From: Promethearchaeota archaeon
GTDB taxonomy: Archaea; Asgardarchaeota; Lokiarchaeia; Sigyniarchaeales; SOKP01
DNA length: 64,000 bases
Assembly (NCBI GenBank): GCA_019894975.1
Contig: JAGXNO010000013.1
Location: forward strand, 1 to 64,000
Reading direction: 5' to 3'
Under the pieces are notes generated by a model. It was not told the DNA's origin. It worked only from the letters and a program-made list of their open reading frames with translations, and did not search any database. Below, piece after piece: positions 33,480-42,737 of this stretch. Every line of letters starts with the position of its first letter. Positions within the stretch are counted from its first letter, which is position 1. The position numbers and the translations under genes were made by a program.

Positions 33480-34739
33480 TTATAGTACCTCCCTTGGATC
33501 TGTTATTTTTCCATATAACGCTGAAGCTGCGATCGTTGCGGGAGACGCTAAGTAAACTTGTGAACTTGGTGCTCCCATTCTCCCTACAAAATTACGATTT
33601 GAACTACTAATACAAACTTCCTCAGGTCCAAGTACCCCTAAATGACCTCCTATGCATGGGCCACATGTGGAATGTCCAACTATTGCTCCAGAGTTCAAAA
33701 AGATTTCAATTAAGCCTTCACTTAGCATCTCCTTATAAATTTCAGTTGATGCAGGGATAATAATTAATCGCGTTTTCGAATCAATTTTTTTTCCTCTAAG
33801 AATTTTTGCGGCTATACGGAAATCTTCCATTCTTCCATTGGTACAACTTCCAATAAAAGCTTGATCAATCTCAATACCCACTTGGTCTTCAATTTTAGCA
33901 AGATTTCCTGGGTTTGAAGGTTTTGCAACAACAGGAGTAATCTCTGAAAGATCAAAGTCAAATTCTTTTTCATAGGTAGCTGATTTATCGGGGTACACAT
34001 ATTTATAAGGCGGTTGAGTCCTTTTTCCTAACCATTTTGTTAATTTCTCATCTGGTAAAAAGATCCCAAATTTAGCTCCAGCTTCAACAACCATGTTTGT
34101 AATTGTCATTCTCCCATCGATTGAAATCTGTTTGATTCCTTCACCATGAAATTCCAATGATTTATAGATAGCACCTTTCGTTGATAGTTGACCTATCAGG
34201 GTTAAAATAAAATCTTTTGACATAACACCATGATTTAATTCGTTTGTAAGGTTTATTTTAAAAGATTCTGGTACCTTAAACCATAAATTCCCTGTTGCGA
34301 AGACGACTGATACGTCGGTAGCACCAATACCCGTAGAGAGACAATTAAAGGCACCATATGTTGTTGTGTGACTATCAGATCCCACTATCAGCATTCCAGG
34401 TTTGGAGAAACCCATTTCTGGTAAAACTTGATGGCATATTCCTTTATTCATTCCGATATTGTGAATGAATTTATATTTTTCCGCAAAATTTCTACAATCT
34501 TGATGCATTTCTGCTGCGGAAATTGTAGGGGCTGGAACCCAGTGATCAAGGATAAAAAAAATTTTATTTGGATCCCACACATAATCTAAGCCTAATTTCT
34601 CATATTCCCTATGAATTCGTCCTCCCAATTGCTCATGAACCATTATTAGATCGATTTCACATTCAATAAACTGTCCTGGAACCACATCCTTGTGATTTGA
34701 ATGATCTGATAATATTTTTTCAGCTATTGTATAACTCAT
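33480..34739 (-). CDS. leuC: 3-isopropylmalate/homoaconitate dehydratase large subunit
   Basis: Catalytic subunit of 419 residues. The substrate motif is GSDSHTTTYGAFN (about residue 120). Cluster cysteines are in IGSCTNGRMEDF (about residue 290) and GHSTCGPCIGGHLG (about residue 355), and the C-terminal SSNRNFVGRMG is present. It works with LeuD, encoded directly downstream, in leucine or a related 2-oxoacid pathway. Together with ilvD this points to branched-chain amino acid synthesis. Confidence 0.93.
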   Translation of the reverse strand: MSYTIAEKILSDHSNHKDVVPGQFIECEIDLIMVHEQLGGRIHREYEKLGLDYVWDPNKIFFILDHWVPAPTISAAEMHQDCRNFAEKYKFIHNIGMNKGICHQVLPEMGFSKPGMLIVGSDSHTTTYGAFNCLSTGIGATDVSVVFATGNLWFKVPESFKINLTNELNHGVMSKDFILTLIGQLSTKGAIYKSLEFHGEGIKQISIDGRMTITNMVVEAGAKFGIFLPDEKLTKWLGKRTQPPYKYVYPDKSATYEKEFDFDLSEITPVVAKPSNPGNLAKIEDQVGIEIDQAFIGSCTNGRMEDFRIAAKILRGKKIDSKTRLIIIPASTEIYKEMLSEGLIEIFLNSGAIVGHSTCGPCIGGHLGVLGPEEVCISSSNRNFVGRMGAPSSQVYLASPATIAASALYGKITDPREVL

Positions 34740-34745
34740 TATTCC

Positions 34746-35123
34746 TCACTCACATACTAATTGTTCATTTTTACACAGAATCTCAAAATCATTATCAAGC
34801 ATTGATATGGGCTTGCAGATTATTAAAGATGCTTCGTGTAAAACTTTAGGATCAACCTTATCTGGAGTATCAATCTTATTGTGTGTGTATTTTCCAGCAT
34901 CCCTAGTGACGATATCCACAGAATGATTTTTTCTCAAATGAAAAGGGACTGAATCTGTATGAGCTCCAGTAGACAGATGAAATCCGCTTATCTTTATATT
35001 TTCTTTGAGAGCAGCTTCATCTAAATACTTACTAAGAAGTGGTGCTATTTTTTTTCTTGGCAAGACACCATATGACTCTAAATATTCCACTCTATTTCTC
35101 GAACTTCCCGCACATGATATCAT
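34746..35123 (-). pseudogene. C-terminal fragment of an M28-family peptidase
   Basis: Only 125 residues, matching the end of M28 zinc peptidases: GAHTDSVPFHLR, then GKYTHNKIDTPDKVDPKVLHEA with the final His ligand. The N-terminal domain that carries the other zinc ligands is absent; upstream lies tmk on the same strand. It is probably a decayed gene, although the short frame itself is intact and could be expressed from the ATG at 35123. It precedes leuC by 6 nt. Confidence 0.6.
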
Positions 35124-35159
35124 ATCTAAATTAATATGAAAAATTTATGTTTTATTACT

Positions 35160-35768
35160 TTATTTCTTAATTATTCCTAATTTTTCTAACACTATGTTTT
35201 GAATCTTTTCTTGAACAAATTCAATAATTTCATTAGAATTAATTACATAATATCCTTCTTGCTTTGCTCGGGAAAGATAGAGATCCCTTACCTTATCTAA
35301 AAATGTAGTATCTTCAAATTTTTCTAAATCTTGATCAGTTTTTCGGGCTAATGCTATTTTCGGGTCTATATCCAAGATTATGGTTAAATCTGGGAGGCCT
35401 ACAAATTTATTTAATTTTTTTATCCATTCTATGGTAATGCGATCAGCCTGCAGAGATTGATAAATTATAGAAGATTCAATATAGCGATCAGAGATTACAA
35501 TGTATTCCTCATCTAATTTTTTCTTAATCTCATTATGATAGTGAAGATCTCTATCTGCTGCAAATAACAATGCATCTGTGGTAGGGGGAATTTCTTTATT
35601 CTTCAAATATTTCCTAAGTAAAATTCCAATTTCACTTTTTGATGGTTCACGAGTTAGATGGACTTTAAATCCTTTATATTCTAAAAAACTCGCGAGAAGT
35701 TGGCTGTGGGTAGTAGTGCCCGAACCATCAACTCCATCTAATACAATAAAAAAAGAATTTAGTGTCAA
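35160..35768 (-). CDS. tmk: Thymidylate kinase
   Basis: P-loop kinase phosphorylating dTMP. The Walker A motif is DGVDGSGTTTHSQ (Thr-rich variant), with the DR motif SDRYIESSIIYQ (about residue 95) and the LTREPS segment (about residue 39). At 202 residues it is of normal length. The TTG start gives MTLNSFFIVLDG. It is first in a same-strand run with the peptidase fragment and leuCD. Confidence 0.93.
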   Translation of the reverse strand: MTLNSFFIVLDGVDGSGTTTHSQLLASFLEYKGFKVHLTREPSKSEIGILLRKYLKNKEIPPTTDALLFAADRDLHYHNEIKKKLDEEYIVISDRYIESSIIYQSLQADRITIEWIKKLNKFVGLPDLTIILDIDPKIALARKTDQDLEKFEDTTFLDKVRDLYLSRAKQEGYYVINSNEIIEFVQEKIQNIVLEKLGIIKK

Positions 35769-35957
35769 AATTCTGTAAGACTCTTAGTTTTACTCAATCG
35801 ATTTTAGCAAATTATAAATCAATAAGGAGTTATTGGTTTTAATTTTAATGAACTGAAATTATTAAAAATTTAACAAATAAAAAAAACAGATATAACCCTC
35901 CCAAAAAGATTAAAATGATTAAATATTCCAAAGAGAAATAAACTGATGAAATAAAAA

Positions 35958-36338
35958 ATGCCTACTAGTAATCCAACCGGTTTCTGTCCGAGATGTAATC
36001 AACAAGTTCTATTAAAACGTAAAGATTTCGATACTTGTTTAGCAATAATTTTATTGATTTTTACCGTGATTGGATTTTTTATTTATTTAGCTGTATACTA
36101 TAGTAGAAAAGAAGATAGATGCATTCATTGCGGTACAGAGATCAATATTCCCCCTTCTCAGAAATCGTATACCTATCAACCTCAAATTCAAACTAAATCT
36201 ACATTATCTCCTACACCAGGAAATTTAAATGAGGAAATTAAAGGAGTAATGCCTAATTACTGCCCTTTATGTGGGGAAAAATTAGAAACGGGTATAAAAT
36301 TTTGCCCAAATTGCGGTAGTAACATTACTAAAGAATAA
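35958..36338 (+). CDS. Zinc-ribbon membrane protein (first of a tandem pair)
   Basis: A 126-residue protein. An N-terminal CxxC (FCPRCNQ), one membrane helix (about residues 27-50) and CIHCG complete the first ribbon. A polar linker is followed by a second ribbon, YCPLCGEKL...FCPNCGS. The helix inserted inside a zinc ribbon is unusual. The next gene has the same architecture. Function is unknown. Confidence 0.7.
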   Translation: MPTSNPTGFCPRCNQQVLLKRKDFDTCLAIILLIFTVIGFFIYLAVYYSRKEDRCIHCGTEINIPPSQKSYTYQPQIQTKSTLSPTPGNLNEEIKGVMPNYCPLCGEKLETGIKFCPNCGSNITKE

Positions 36339-36481
36339 ATTCATAAGAAATCGAACTTCTTCCCTCTCTCTCAATTAATTTTAAAACTTATTCCAATCAA
36401 AAATTGGTCTCGAGATCATTTATCTAAAACTATAATTTATTTCAAATTAAAGAACTATAAAAAAAAGAGGTAAGATAAATA

Positions 36482-36850
36482 TTGTATTGCTCTCAATGTA
36501 AAACGAATGTAGAAACAAAAAAAATGGAATTTAATATTGCTTTTGCAATATTCTTAGCTATATTCACTGGAGGAATTGGGTTATTAATTTATGTTGCAGT
36601 TTATTTAGACAGGGAGAAGAGACCTCGTTGTATTCAGTGTAATTCGGTTTGCTATGCTCTAACTAATACTCAACCAAGTCCGAAGTATCAATTAGTTACT
36701 ACAACTAACCAAGCTATGGATCAGAAAACGGTGTTAGTGACTCAAACTGAGGATGAAAAATCCAAATTCTGTTATAACTGTGGATCTGAACTAAATCAGA
36801 GAGAAGTTGCTCGATTTTGCCCACTATGTGGAACTAGTACCGATCAATAA
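36482..36850 (+). CDS. Zinc-ribbon membrane protein (second of a tandem pair)
   Basis: A 122-residue paralogue of the preceding gene: YCSQCKT, a membrane helix (about residues 18-42), CIQCNS, a polar linker, then FCYNCGSEL and FCPLCGTS. Length, helix position and ribbon spacing match its neighbour, so the two arose by duplication. The start is TTG with GAGGTAAGAT just upstream. Confidence 0.7.
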   Translation: MYCSQCKTNVETKKMEFNIAFAIFLAIFTGGIGLLIYVAVYLDREKRPRCIQCNSVCYALTNTQPSPKYQLVTTTNQAMDQKTVLVTQTEDEKSKFCYNCGSELNQREVARFCPLCGTSTDQ

Positions 36851-36996
36851 CAATTTTTTTTTATTCTTATATTATTTTTATAAATGGATTGAAATTATTA
36901 TATAAATTATTGAAATGGCAATTTTCTTTAGAACGATCTAATCTTCCAGTGAAGAAGTTTTTAAAAATTTATAGATCTTTGCGTTTAATAATCAAT

Positions 36997-38211
36997 TTAT
37001 TTAGTACTTAACGTTAATCTTTCTTTAATAATTTTTAAGATTGTTGATTCAACAGGAGCACATCCATGTATAAATATCCCATTTTCTTTATGATTTGATA
37101 TGCAATTTCCAATTAGAAACGTGTCTGAATAAAGATCTGATTCTGTTATTCCTTTTCCTATTGCTAAATTCAGAGGTTTTTCAGGAGTATAATGTTTATC
37201 AATAAATTCTTTATTATTTTTCAATAAATTGAAGACAGTCGATAAACAAGCAGAACAAGAGTCAATATCTATAAGATTAACGTTTTCATATTTAATTGTT
37301 ATTGATTTGGGAGGGGATTCTATAGGTCTGATAAATTCATTAATATCATCTGGAATTGTTTTTATGTCATTTAAAGACTTAATTGAGGGAAAAATAGACT
37401 CAGAAAGTAATTTCAAATGGGGCACATCCTCTAGAGACCATTTTGGTTGAGAGATAGCGAGAGCAACTATATCCGCTGCTAAAAAATTAGTAGAAGCTAT
37501 AACCGTGTCTAATTTTACAGCGTTCCCCGAGGATGGACCCATTCCCTCATGAGCATATGAAGCATCTATTATCACTAAATCAGGACGGATAACACTTCCG
37601 AGATCAGCTATAGCAATATCTAATTCTTTTATTTTTCCTATGGTTTTTTTCAATTCTTCAAGTATTTCTGGAGCTTGTAAGTGGTGTAGGGTGGTTTTAT
37701 CTCTTTTATATATCAGTCCCTTCATATTTTTAAAACTTAATGAGGCTCCGCAATGCATATGCATTTTTAAAACAGGGATAGAAACAGTATAATCAATTTC
37801 ATGCCAATAACCTGTTAATCGTATGTTTTTTAGAACTTTTCCATTCGGAATTTCTATGTTCACCGGAGAGCGATCATCCAAATCAATAAATTGCAGATCA
37901 TCATTTTTTAATAAATTTTTGTAGCCTGATTGCTCAAATGCTTTAAATGTATCTGTGTTTATTATTGGAGAATCACCAATTAAATATTTTGCTTCAAAGC
38001 GGTCTTTAAGATAATTAAAAATGGTATCAACGACTTCTGGGTTTGTATTAATACCTAAGTTAGGATCAACTTCTCTACCGACATTTGGCTTCAATAACAC
38101 TGTTTTCCCAGAGAGGTTTGGGATTTCAATCTTATCAAGAGCAGCATGAACTGCTTTTGAAATGTCTTTATTACGGTTAACTGAGACTATAGGTTTATTA
38201 TTTCCATTCAT
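36997..38211 (-). CDS. DUF362 domain protein
   Basis: A 404-residue protein with the DUF362 pattern: VLLKPNVG (about residue 40), GDSPI, then SIPVLKMHMHCGASLSFKNMKG and DADIVALA-like VALAISQPKW. A Cys pair (SCSACLS) and further Cys near residues 370-385 could bind metal, but no ferredoxin motif is present. The function of DUF362 is largely unknown. It overlaps the aroE stop by 1 nt and so is probably co-expressed with shikimate dehydrogenase. Confidence 0.8.
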   Translation of the reverse strand: MNGNNKPIVSVNRNKDISKAVHAALDKIEIPNLSGKTVLLKPNVGREVDPNLGINTNPEVVDTIFNYLKDRFEAKYLIGDSPIINTDTFKAFEQSGYKNLLKNDDLQFIDLDDRSPVNIEIPNGKVLKNIRLTGYWHEIDYTVSIPVLKMHMHCGASLSFKNMKGLIYKRDKTTLHHLQAPEILEELKKTIGKIKELDIAIADLGSVIRPDLVIIDASYAHEGMGPSSGNAVKLDTVIASTNFLAADIVALAISQPKWSLEDVPHLKLLSESIFPSIKSLNDIKTIPDDINEFIRPIESPPKSITIKYENVNLIDIDSCSACLSTVFNLLKNNKEFIDKHYTPEKPLNLAIGKGITESDLYSDTFLIGNCISNHKENGIFIHGCAPVESTILKIIKERLTLSTK

Positions 38212-39080
38212 TATGTAAGTCCTAGAAATTCGATAATTTTATTCTTCATCAGGTCTTTACTAGGTTTTTTATTTAACCACCATTCAAATGCTACTATTCC
38301 TTGATTAACGAGCATATCTAAACCACCTAGTGTTTCACATCCAATCTCTGCTGCCTCTTTCATCAATCTAGTTTCAAGAGGGTTGTAAACAACATCAAAT
38401 ACGAAAAGATCATCATGAAGCAATTCTTTTGGTATCGGAGTTTCATCAACTTTTGGGTACATTCCAATGGGAGTTGCATTGATAAGAATATCTGTTTTTT
38501 TTATATGTTTCTCAATAATATCCTCATTGCTTAGATATCCTTCAATATCTACTTTCATACCATCCTTGATTTCATTAGCAAGTAGTTTTGCCCTATTCTC
38601 GATTAAATCAGTTAAAACAATTTTATTAGCTTCTTCTGCTAAAATATAAGCTATGGCTCTTGAAACACCCCCTGAACCTAGAATGAGAACATTTTTCCCA
38701 GAGACATCTAATCCCATTTCCAATAGAGATTTCTTTGCTCCCCCAGCATCGGTATTTCTTGCTTTTAAAACCCCCTCTTCATTTTTAATTGTATTTATTG
38801 CGCCTATTTTAAGTGCTAGGGGATCAACCTCATCTATATACTTAATGATTGTTTTTTTATGAGGGATTGTGACGTTTACACCCTTGATTTCCAATGATCT
38901 TATACCAATCATGGCTTTTTCGAGATTGTCAGGATGAACATCAAAAGCTACATAAATATAATCAAGGCCAAGTTCTTGGAGAGCGGTGTTAAACATGATT
39001 GGGGACATGCTATGAGCTATTGGGTGACCCAAAACTCCCAAAACTTTCGTTTGTGAAGTTATTCTATTTGAAATAGGCAT
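38211..39080 (-). CDS. aroE: Shikimate dehydrogenase
   Basis: NADP-dependent enzyme reducing 3-dehydroshikimate. The shikimate-binding SMSPIMFN (about residue 24), catalytic Lys in NVTIPHKK (about residue 74), NTDAGG (about residue 110), nucleotide motif GSGGVSRA (about residue 137) and the DMLVNQG C-terminal motif are all present. 289 residues is standard. aroK and aroD lie within 2 kb, forming a dispersed shikimate cluster. Confidence 0.94.
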   Translation of the reverse strand: MPISNRITSQTKVLGVLGHPIAHSMSPIMFNTALQELGLDYIYVAFDVHPDNLEKAMIGIRSLEIKGVNVTIPHKKTIIKYIDEVDPLALKIGAINTIKNEEGVLKARNTDAGGAKKSLLEMGLDVSGKNVLILGSGGVSRAIAYILAEEANKIVLTDLIENRAKLLANEIKDGMKVDIEGYLSNEDIIEKHIKKTDILINATPIGMYPKVDETPIPKELLHDDLFVFDVVYNPLETRLMKEAAEIGCETLGGLDMLVNQGIVAFEWWLNKKPSKDLMKNKIIEFLGLT

Positions 39081-39169
39081 CTTGCAAGCAGAAGTTTTAA
39101 ATTTTATTTAAATTAAATAGAATAAGAAAAATTGTAATATATAATTATTTAGCTAAAATGAGGTAAAAT

Positions 39170-39739
39170 TTGAAGATGGATAAAGTTAGATTAAGTACAG
39201 GAATGACTACCTTTCCAATGCCAGCAGCAGTTATATCAGTGGGAATTGGGGATGAAGCAAATTTAATCACGCTTGCCTATGTGGGAAAAGTATGCTTGAA
39301 TCCTCCGATTATTGCGATATCTATACAACCAAAACGTCATTCGTACAAATTAATAGAGGAACATGGAGAATTTGGGATAAATTATCCCAATATTGACCAG
39401 TTGAGAGATATGGATTATTGTGGAACAAGGTCAGGAAGAGACGTAAACAAATGGAAAGAGTTAAACCTGACTAAAGAAAATGCATCAATAATTCAAGTAC
39501 CACTTGTAAAAGAATTCCCTTGGAATATGGAATGCAAGGTTATTCAGAGAACAGAATTAGGATCTCATGTATGTTATTTTGGTGAAGTTCTAGCCGTACA
39601 TTCTGATGAAAATCTTGTCAAAAACAACAATATTGATCCCGATAAAATTAGCACCTTTGCCTATATATCAGGTTATTATGTTAGTTTAGAAAAGGGTGCA
39701 ATAGGTAGGCACGGATTTTCATTTGGAGACAGTAAGTAA
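39170..39739 (+). CDS. Flavin reductase family protein (FMN-binding split barrel)
   Basis: A 189-residue FMN-binding protein. The N-terminal STGMTTFPMPAAVISVG and central NPPIIAISIQPKRHSYKLIEE match the flavin-reductase-like family; FGINYP follows. Such proteins transfer electrons or reduce FMN; the partner is unknown. A TTG start at 39170 lies 5 nt after AGGT, and ATG at 39176 is the alternative. It is upstream of aroK by 15 nt. Confidence 0.82.
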   Translation: MKMDKVRLSTGMTTFPMPAAVISVGIGDEANLITLAYVGKVCLNPPIIAISIQPKRHSYKLIEEHGEFGINYPNIDQLRDMDYCGTRSGRDVNKWKELNLTKENASIIQVPLVKEFPWNMECKVIQRTELGSHVCYFGEVLAVHSDENLVKNNNIDPDKISTFAYISGYYVSLEKGAIGRHGFSFGDSK

Positions 39740-39754
39740 AGTAAAAAGGTAAAA

Positions 39755-40285
39755 ATGAAGAAAGCTTGTATTGCTCTTATTGGTTTTATGGCAACGGGTA
39801 AGACTACCGTAGGAAAAGCATTAGCGAAGCATTTAGGAGATGCCTTCAAATTCATAGAAACTGATCAGATAATAATTGAAATGGTAGGAAAAACTATTCC
39901 CGATATTTTTTCTGAAGATGGTGAGGTTAAATTTAGAGAATACGAAGTAGCAGCTTGTAAAAAAGTTTCAAACCTTTCAAATATTATTGTGTCATGCGGA
40001 GGAGGAGTTGTTTTAAATAAGGTGAATATTGATAATTTAAAATTGAATTGTCACATAGTCTTATTGGAAGCATCTATTGAGGAAATTTATAAAAGAGCTA
40101 TGAGAGATGGGAAAGAAACTAGGCCTGTAATCAATAAGGATGATCCTAAAAAAGAAATAGAAAATGTTCTAGTTTTTCGAAAACCCTACTATCAAGCAGC
40201 AGCAGAATATATTATTGATACTACCAGTAAGGAAATACAAGATATTGTTGAGGAAATTGTTATAAAAACTCATTTAAAAACCTAA
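39755..40285 (+). CDS. aroK: Shikimate kinase, bacterial P-loop (AroK) type
   Basis: The Walker A motif GFMATGKTTVGKALA is followed by the AroK segment FIETDQIIIEMVGKTIPDIF, with shikimate-contact Asp, FREYEVAA and CGGGVVLN (about residue 80); the lid carries ETRPVI. Most archaea use an unrelated GHMP-type shikimate kinase, so this P-loop form suggests gene transfer from bacteria. It lies near aroE and aroD. At 176 residues the length is normal. Confidence 0.9.
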   Translation: MKKACIALIGFMATGKTTVGKALAKHLGDAFKFIETDQIIIEMVGKTIPDIFSEDGEVKFREYEVAACKKVSNLSNIIVSCGGGVVLNKVNIDNLKLNCHIVLLEASIEEIYKRAMRDGKETRPVINKDDPKKEIENVLVFRKPYYQAAAEYIIDTTSKEIQDIVEEIVIKTHLKT

Positions 40286-40348
40286 ATTTAAATTAATCAA
40301 ACCTACTAATTATATAAAATATTTTACGAACGGGTTAAGGTTGGTTTA

Positions 40349-40519
40349 ATGACTGAATATAAAAGAGTTAAGTGCATAAATTGTGGAGAAGAAAATCCAC
40401 GGAAATTACATGAGGAACAAGATAAAAATCAAGTCCTTTATTATTCGATGCAAGGGACACCAGTTTATAAGTATAAAATGAAATGTGGCTCATGCGGAAC
40501 TAAATTTGATAAAGCATAA
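40349..40519 (+). CDS. Small zinc-ribbon protein, 56 residues
   Basis: A short gene beginning at ATG 40349 with MTEYKRVKCINCGEEN and ending with KCGSCGTKFDKA. The two CxxC pairs, 39 residues apart, form a zinc ribbon. The purine-rich AAGGTTGG lies 7-14 nt before the start. The paired cysteines and intact frame argue for a real gene. Possible roles include nucleic-acid or protein binding. Confidence 0.6.
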   Translation: MTEYKRVKCINCGEENPRKLHEEQDKNQVLYYSMQGTPVYKYKMKCGSCGTKFDKA

Positions 40520-40575
40520 TAAATATTCCCTTATTTTTATCTCTCATTTTTTTAAATTTTTTACTCAAGATAAAT

Positions 40576-41331
40576 CTAATTTGATCTATTCAAAAATAGA
40601 TTTAAAGAGGCTCTCATATCCTTTACATTGATTTGTCCTGGGGCAGTCTCTTCAACTATGGAAGCATATGTTAAAAATGAACCATTTAAAACACAACATA
40701 TTCTAGAGAAGATACCTAACGTTCCCATGCAAAAAGATATAATATTCATCTTTCTTGTTGAGAATTCTTTACATATTTTTAAAGAAATGAGATTATCTTC
40801 AAAATCATTTGCTTTACACACTAATTTAAAGATAACTTTCTCTAATCTATTTGAATCCAAACCAAACTCCTCTTTCATGATCTCTAAGAATTTCTGGATT
40901 TGATCAGAAAGTACCTCATAAGACGGTGTTTCATCAAAATTATGGTATGAGAAAATTAAGTTTACATCATTTTGATTAGTTAAATTTAAGATATCTTTTA
41001 GCATTCTTTTTTCTGTATTCATTTCTATATCTAAATAATGTGGTTGAGATAAAACAAGGGTTTTTAAGATATTAAACCTTGTTTTCTCATCAATTTTGAT
41101 TTTTCCGCCTTCATGAGGGGATCTAAACGTAAAAATAACTGGGATTTTTGGATAGACATTATCTAGCATTTCAGTAATAAAATTTTGGGTTATTTTCTGA
41201 ACATCATCGATATAATCATATCTAAATTCAATTAGATTAGGATTAAATCCCATTACATTTTCAATTCTTGATTTAAACTCGAGAATGTTCGCAGATTTGA
41301 TGGGTATTGGTACACATATTTTGAATTTCAT
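40576..41331 (-). CDS. aroD: 3-dehydroquinate dehydratase, type I
   Basis: Schiff-base enzyme forming 3-dehydroshikimate. FRYDYIDD (about residue 37) matches the substrate-binding ExRxD strand, with FTFRSPHEGG, the catalytic His in FSYHNFDETP (about residue 133), the Lys in FKLVCKAND (about residue 165) and the C-terminal TYASIVEETAPGQ. 251 residues is typical of the archaeal type I family. It begins 31 nt after adk on the same strand. Confidence 0.9.
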   Translation of the reverse strand: MKFKICVPIPIKSANILEFKSRIENVMGFNPNLIEFRYDYIDDVQKITQNFITEMLDNVYPKIPVIFTFRSPHEGGKIKIDEKTRFNILKTLVLSQPHYLDIEMNTEKRMLKDILNLTNQNDVNLIFSYHNFDETPSYEVLSDQIQKFLEIMKEEFGLDSNRLEKVIFKLVCKANDFEDNLISLKICKEFSTRKMNIISFCMGTLGIFSRICCVLNGSFLTYASIVEETAPGQINVKDMRASLNLFLNRSN

Positions 41332-41361
41332 AATAAGTAAATTATAAATTAGTAGAAAAAA

Positions 41362-42027
41362 TTAAAACTCAATTATTTTCTTTATATCATCTTCAGTATA
41401 TTTCAAAGTAGCTGTTGCATCTACTTTTTTCAATTTTCCTTTTTTCTTATAGTACTTAATTACAGGCTTTGCATTTTTCTCGTAGGTATCTAATCGGTTT
41501 TTTAGAGTATCTTCTGTATCATCGCTCCTTTGTTTAAATTCTATTTCAGCACCACATTTATCGCAAACCCATTTGTTTTCCTCTATTTTTTCTTTTGGTG
41601 GTAAGGTGTACTTATTGTAAATTTCATTACACTCGCCACAGCTAAATCTTCCGAGTATTCGTTTTGTAATTATATCCCGACTAACTTCTAATAAGAGAAG
41701 AAAATCAACCTGAGTCATTTCACTTAAAGCTTTTGCTTGAGACATATTACGAGGGAATCCATCGAGGAGGAAGCCGCTTTTTTCAACATCCTCCCTACTT
41801 AACCTGTCTCTAACCATTTCAATAGTAACATCATCAGGAACCAATTCTCCCTTATCCATATACGATTTAGCTTTTAATCCTAGGGGTGTTTCATTTTTAA
41901 GATTTTCCCGAAAGATATCCCCCGTGCTTATATGAGCAATATCTGGTAATATCTTTTTAATTTGTCCGGAAAAAGTGCCTTTTCCGGCTCCAGGAGGTCC
42001 AAACAAGATTAACTTTAGCTTTTTCAT
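41362..42027 (-). CDS. adk: Adenylate kinase, bacterial type with zinc LID
   Basis: Converts AMP and ATP to ADP. The P-loop is FGPPGAGKGTFS, the AMP-binding segment STGDIFREN, and the DGFPRN motif lies near residue 85. The LID has four cysteines (CGECN and CDKCG, about residues 127-160) that bind zinc. Most archaea carry a different Adk, so the bacterial type is notable, though not rare in Asgard genomes. 221 residues. Confidence 0.93.
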   Translation of the reverse strand: MKKLKLILFGPPGAGKGTFSGQIKKILPDIAHISTGDIFRENLKNETPLGLKAKSYMDKGELVPDDVTIEMVRDRLSREDVEKSGFLLDGFPRNMSQAKALSEMTQVDFLLLLEVSRDIITKRILGRFSCGECNEIYNKYTLPPKEKIEENKWVCDKCGAEIEFKQRSDDTEDTLKNRLDTYEKNAKPVIKYYKKKGKLKKVDATATLKYTEDDIKKIIEF

Positions 42028-42108
42028 TTTGATTGATCTCTAAATTTTAGTTTTTAAAAACTTGATTTTGTTATAATTATTGATGTAAATTAACGCCTTT
42101 AAAAAAAT

Positions 42109-42696
42109 TTATCCCGTGTGATAAGATTGTTCTACTTTATTAATCAAGGATTTTACTTTTCGTCTTTCTCGTAAACTGAATAAAGTAGCATAGCCACGCT
42201 TTATAGAAGAACCAAAGTAAGTGTTTCCAAAAAAGGTATTGGATTTATTTATTGCGTTTAATAATAATTTTATACTTCCAATATGAAGATAAATTGATAT
42301 ATCATTAATGATCAATACTGGTGTTGGATTTCCATTGAAAATATTAAGAATTTCTGATGTCTTCTTTAAATTTTCACGCGCATATTGATATAATTCCGTT
42401 TTGTTGCTTGATTTTAGGCGAGGAGGGATAATATCTCCTTTAAATATGATATTATTACAAGTACTACTTTGTTTGTAAAAATCTTGAATTTGTCCCCCAA
42501 TCTTCAGATTTTTTATTTCCATTAAAGAAGGAGCAAAATCTAATATACTAATTTCCTTTGAGCGTATGTGCTTCGATTCTAATAAAAATTTAACAAACTC
42601 AGATGTTTGGTAAGTTTTATAAGTATTTGTTTCTCCATACAAAAGAGTAGAGTGATTAACTAAATTATCAAAATTTAAGTTTAAACCAAATGTCAT
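42109..42696 (-). CDS. Putative P-loop ATPase-like protein of unknown function
   Basis: A 195-residue protein. A Walker-A-like motif GETNTYKT (residues 21-28) has Tyr in place of the usual Gly before Lys-Thr. A hydrophobic strand ending PVLIINDISIY (about residue 130) could be Walker B. The overall order resembles small RecA/KaiC-like domains, but I do not recognise a family. It lies between adk and thiW on the same strand. Confidence 0.55.
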   Translation of the reverse strand: MTFGLNLNFDNLVNHSTLLYGETNTYKTYQTSEFVKFLLESKHIRSKEISILDFAPSLMEIKNLKIGGQIQDFYKQSSTCNNIIFKGDIIPPRLKSSNKTELYQYARENLKKTSEILNIFNGNPTPVLIINDISIYLHIGSIKLLLNAINKSNTFFGNTYFGSSIKRGYATLFSLRERRKVKSLINKVEQSYHTG

Positions 42697-42737
42697 ATAA
42701 TATTCAAAAAAATTTTGTTATTTTTATCTTACCTGAC

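Noticed and set aside
34746..35123. Independent small metalloprotein upstream of leuC
   Set aside because: The residues match the end of M28 peptidases and the other zinc ligands are missing, so a remnant is more likely.
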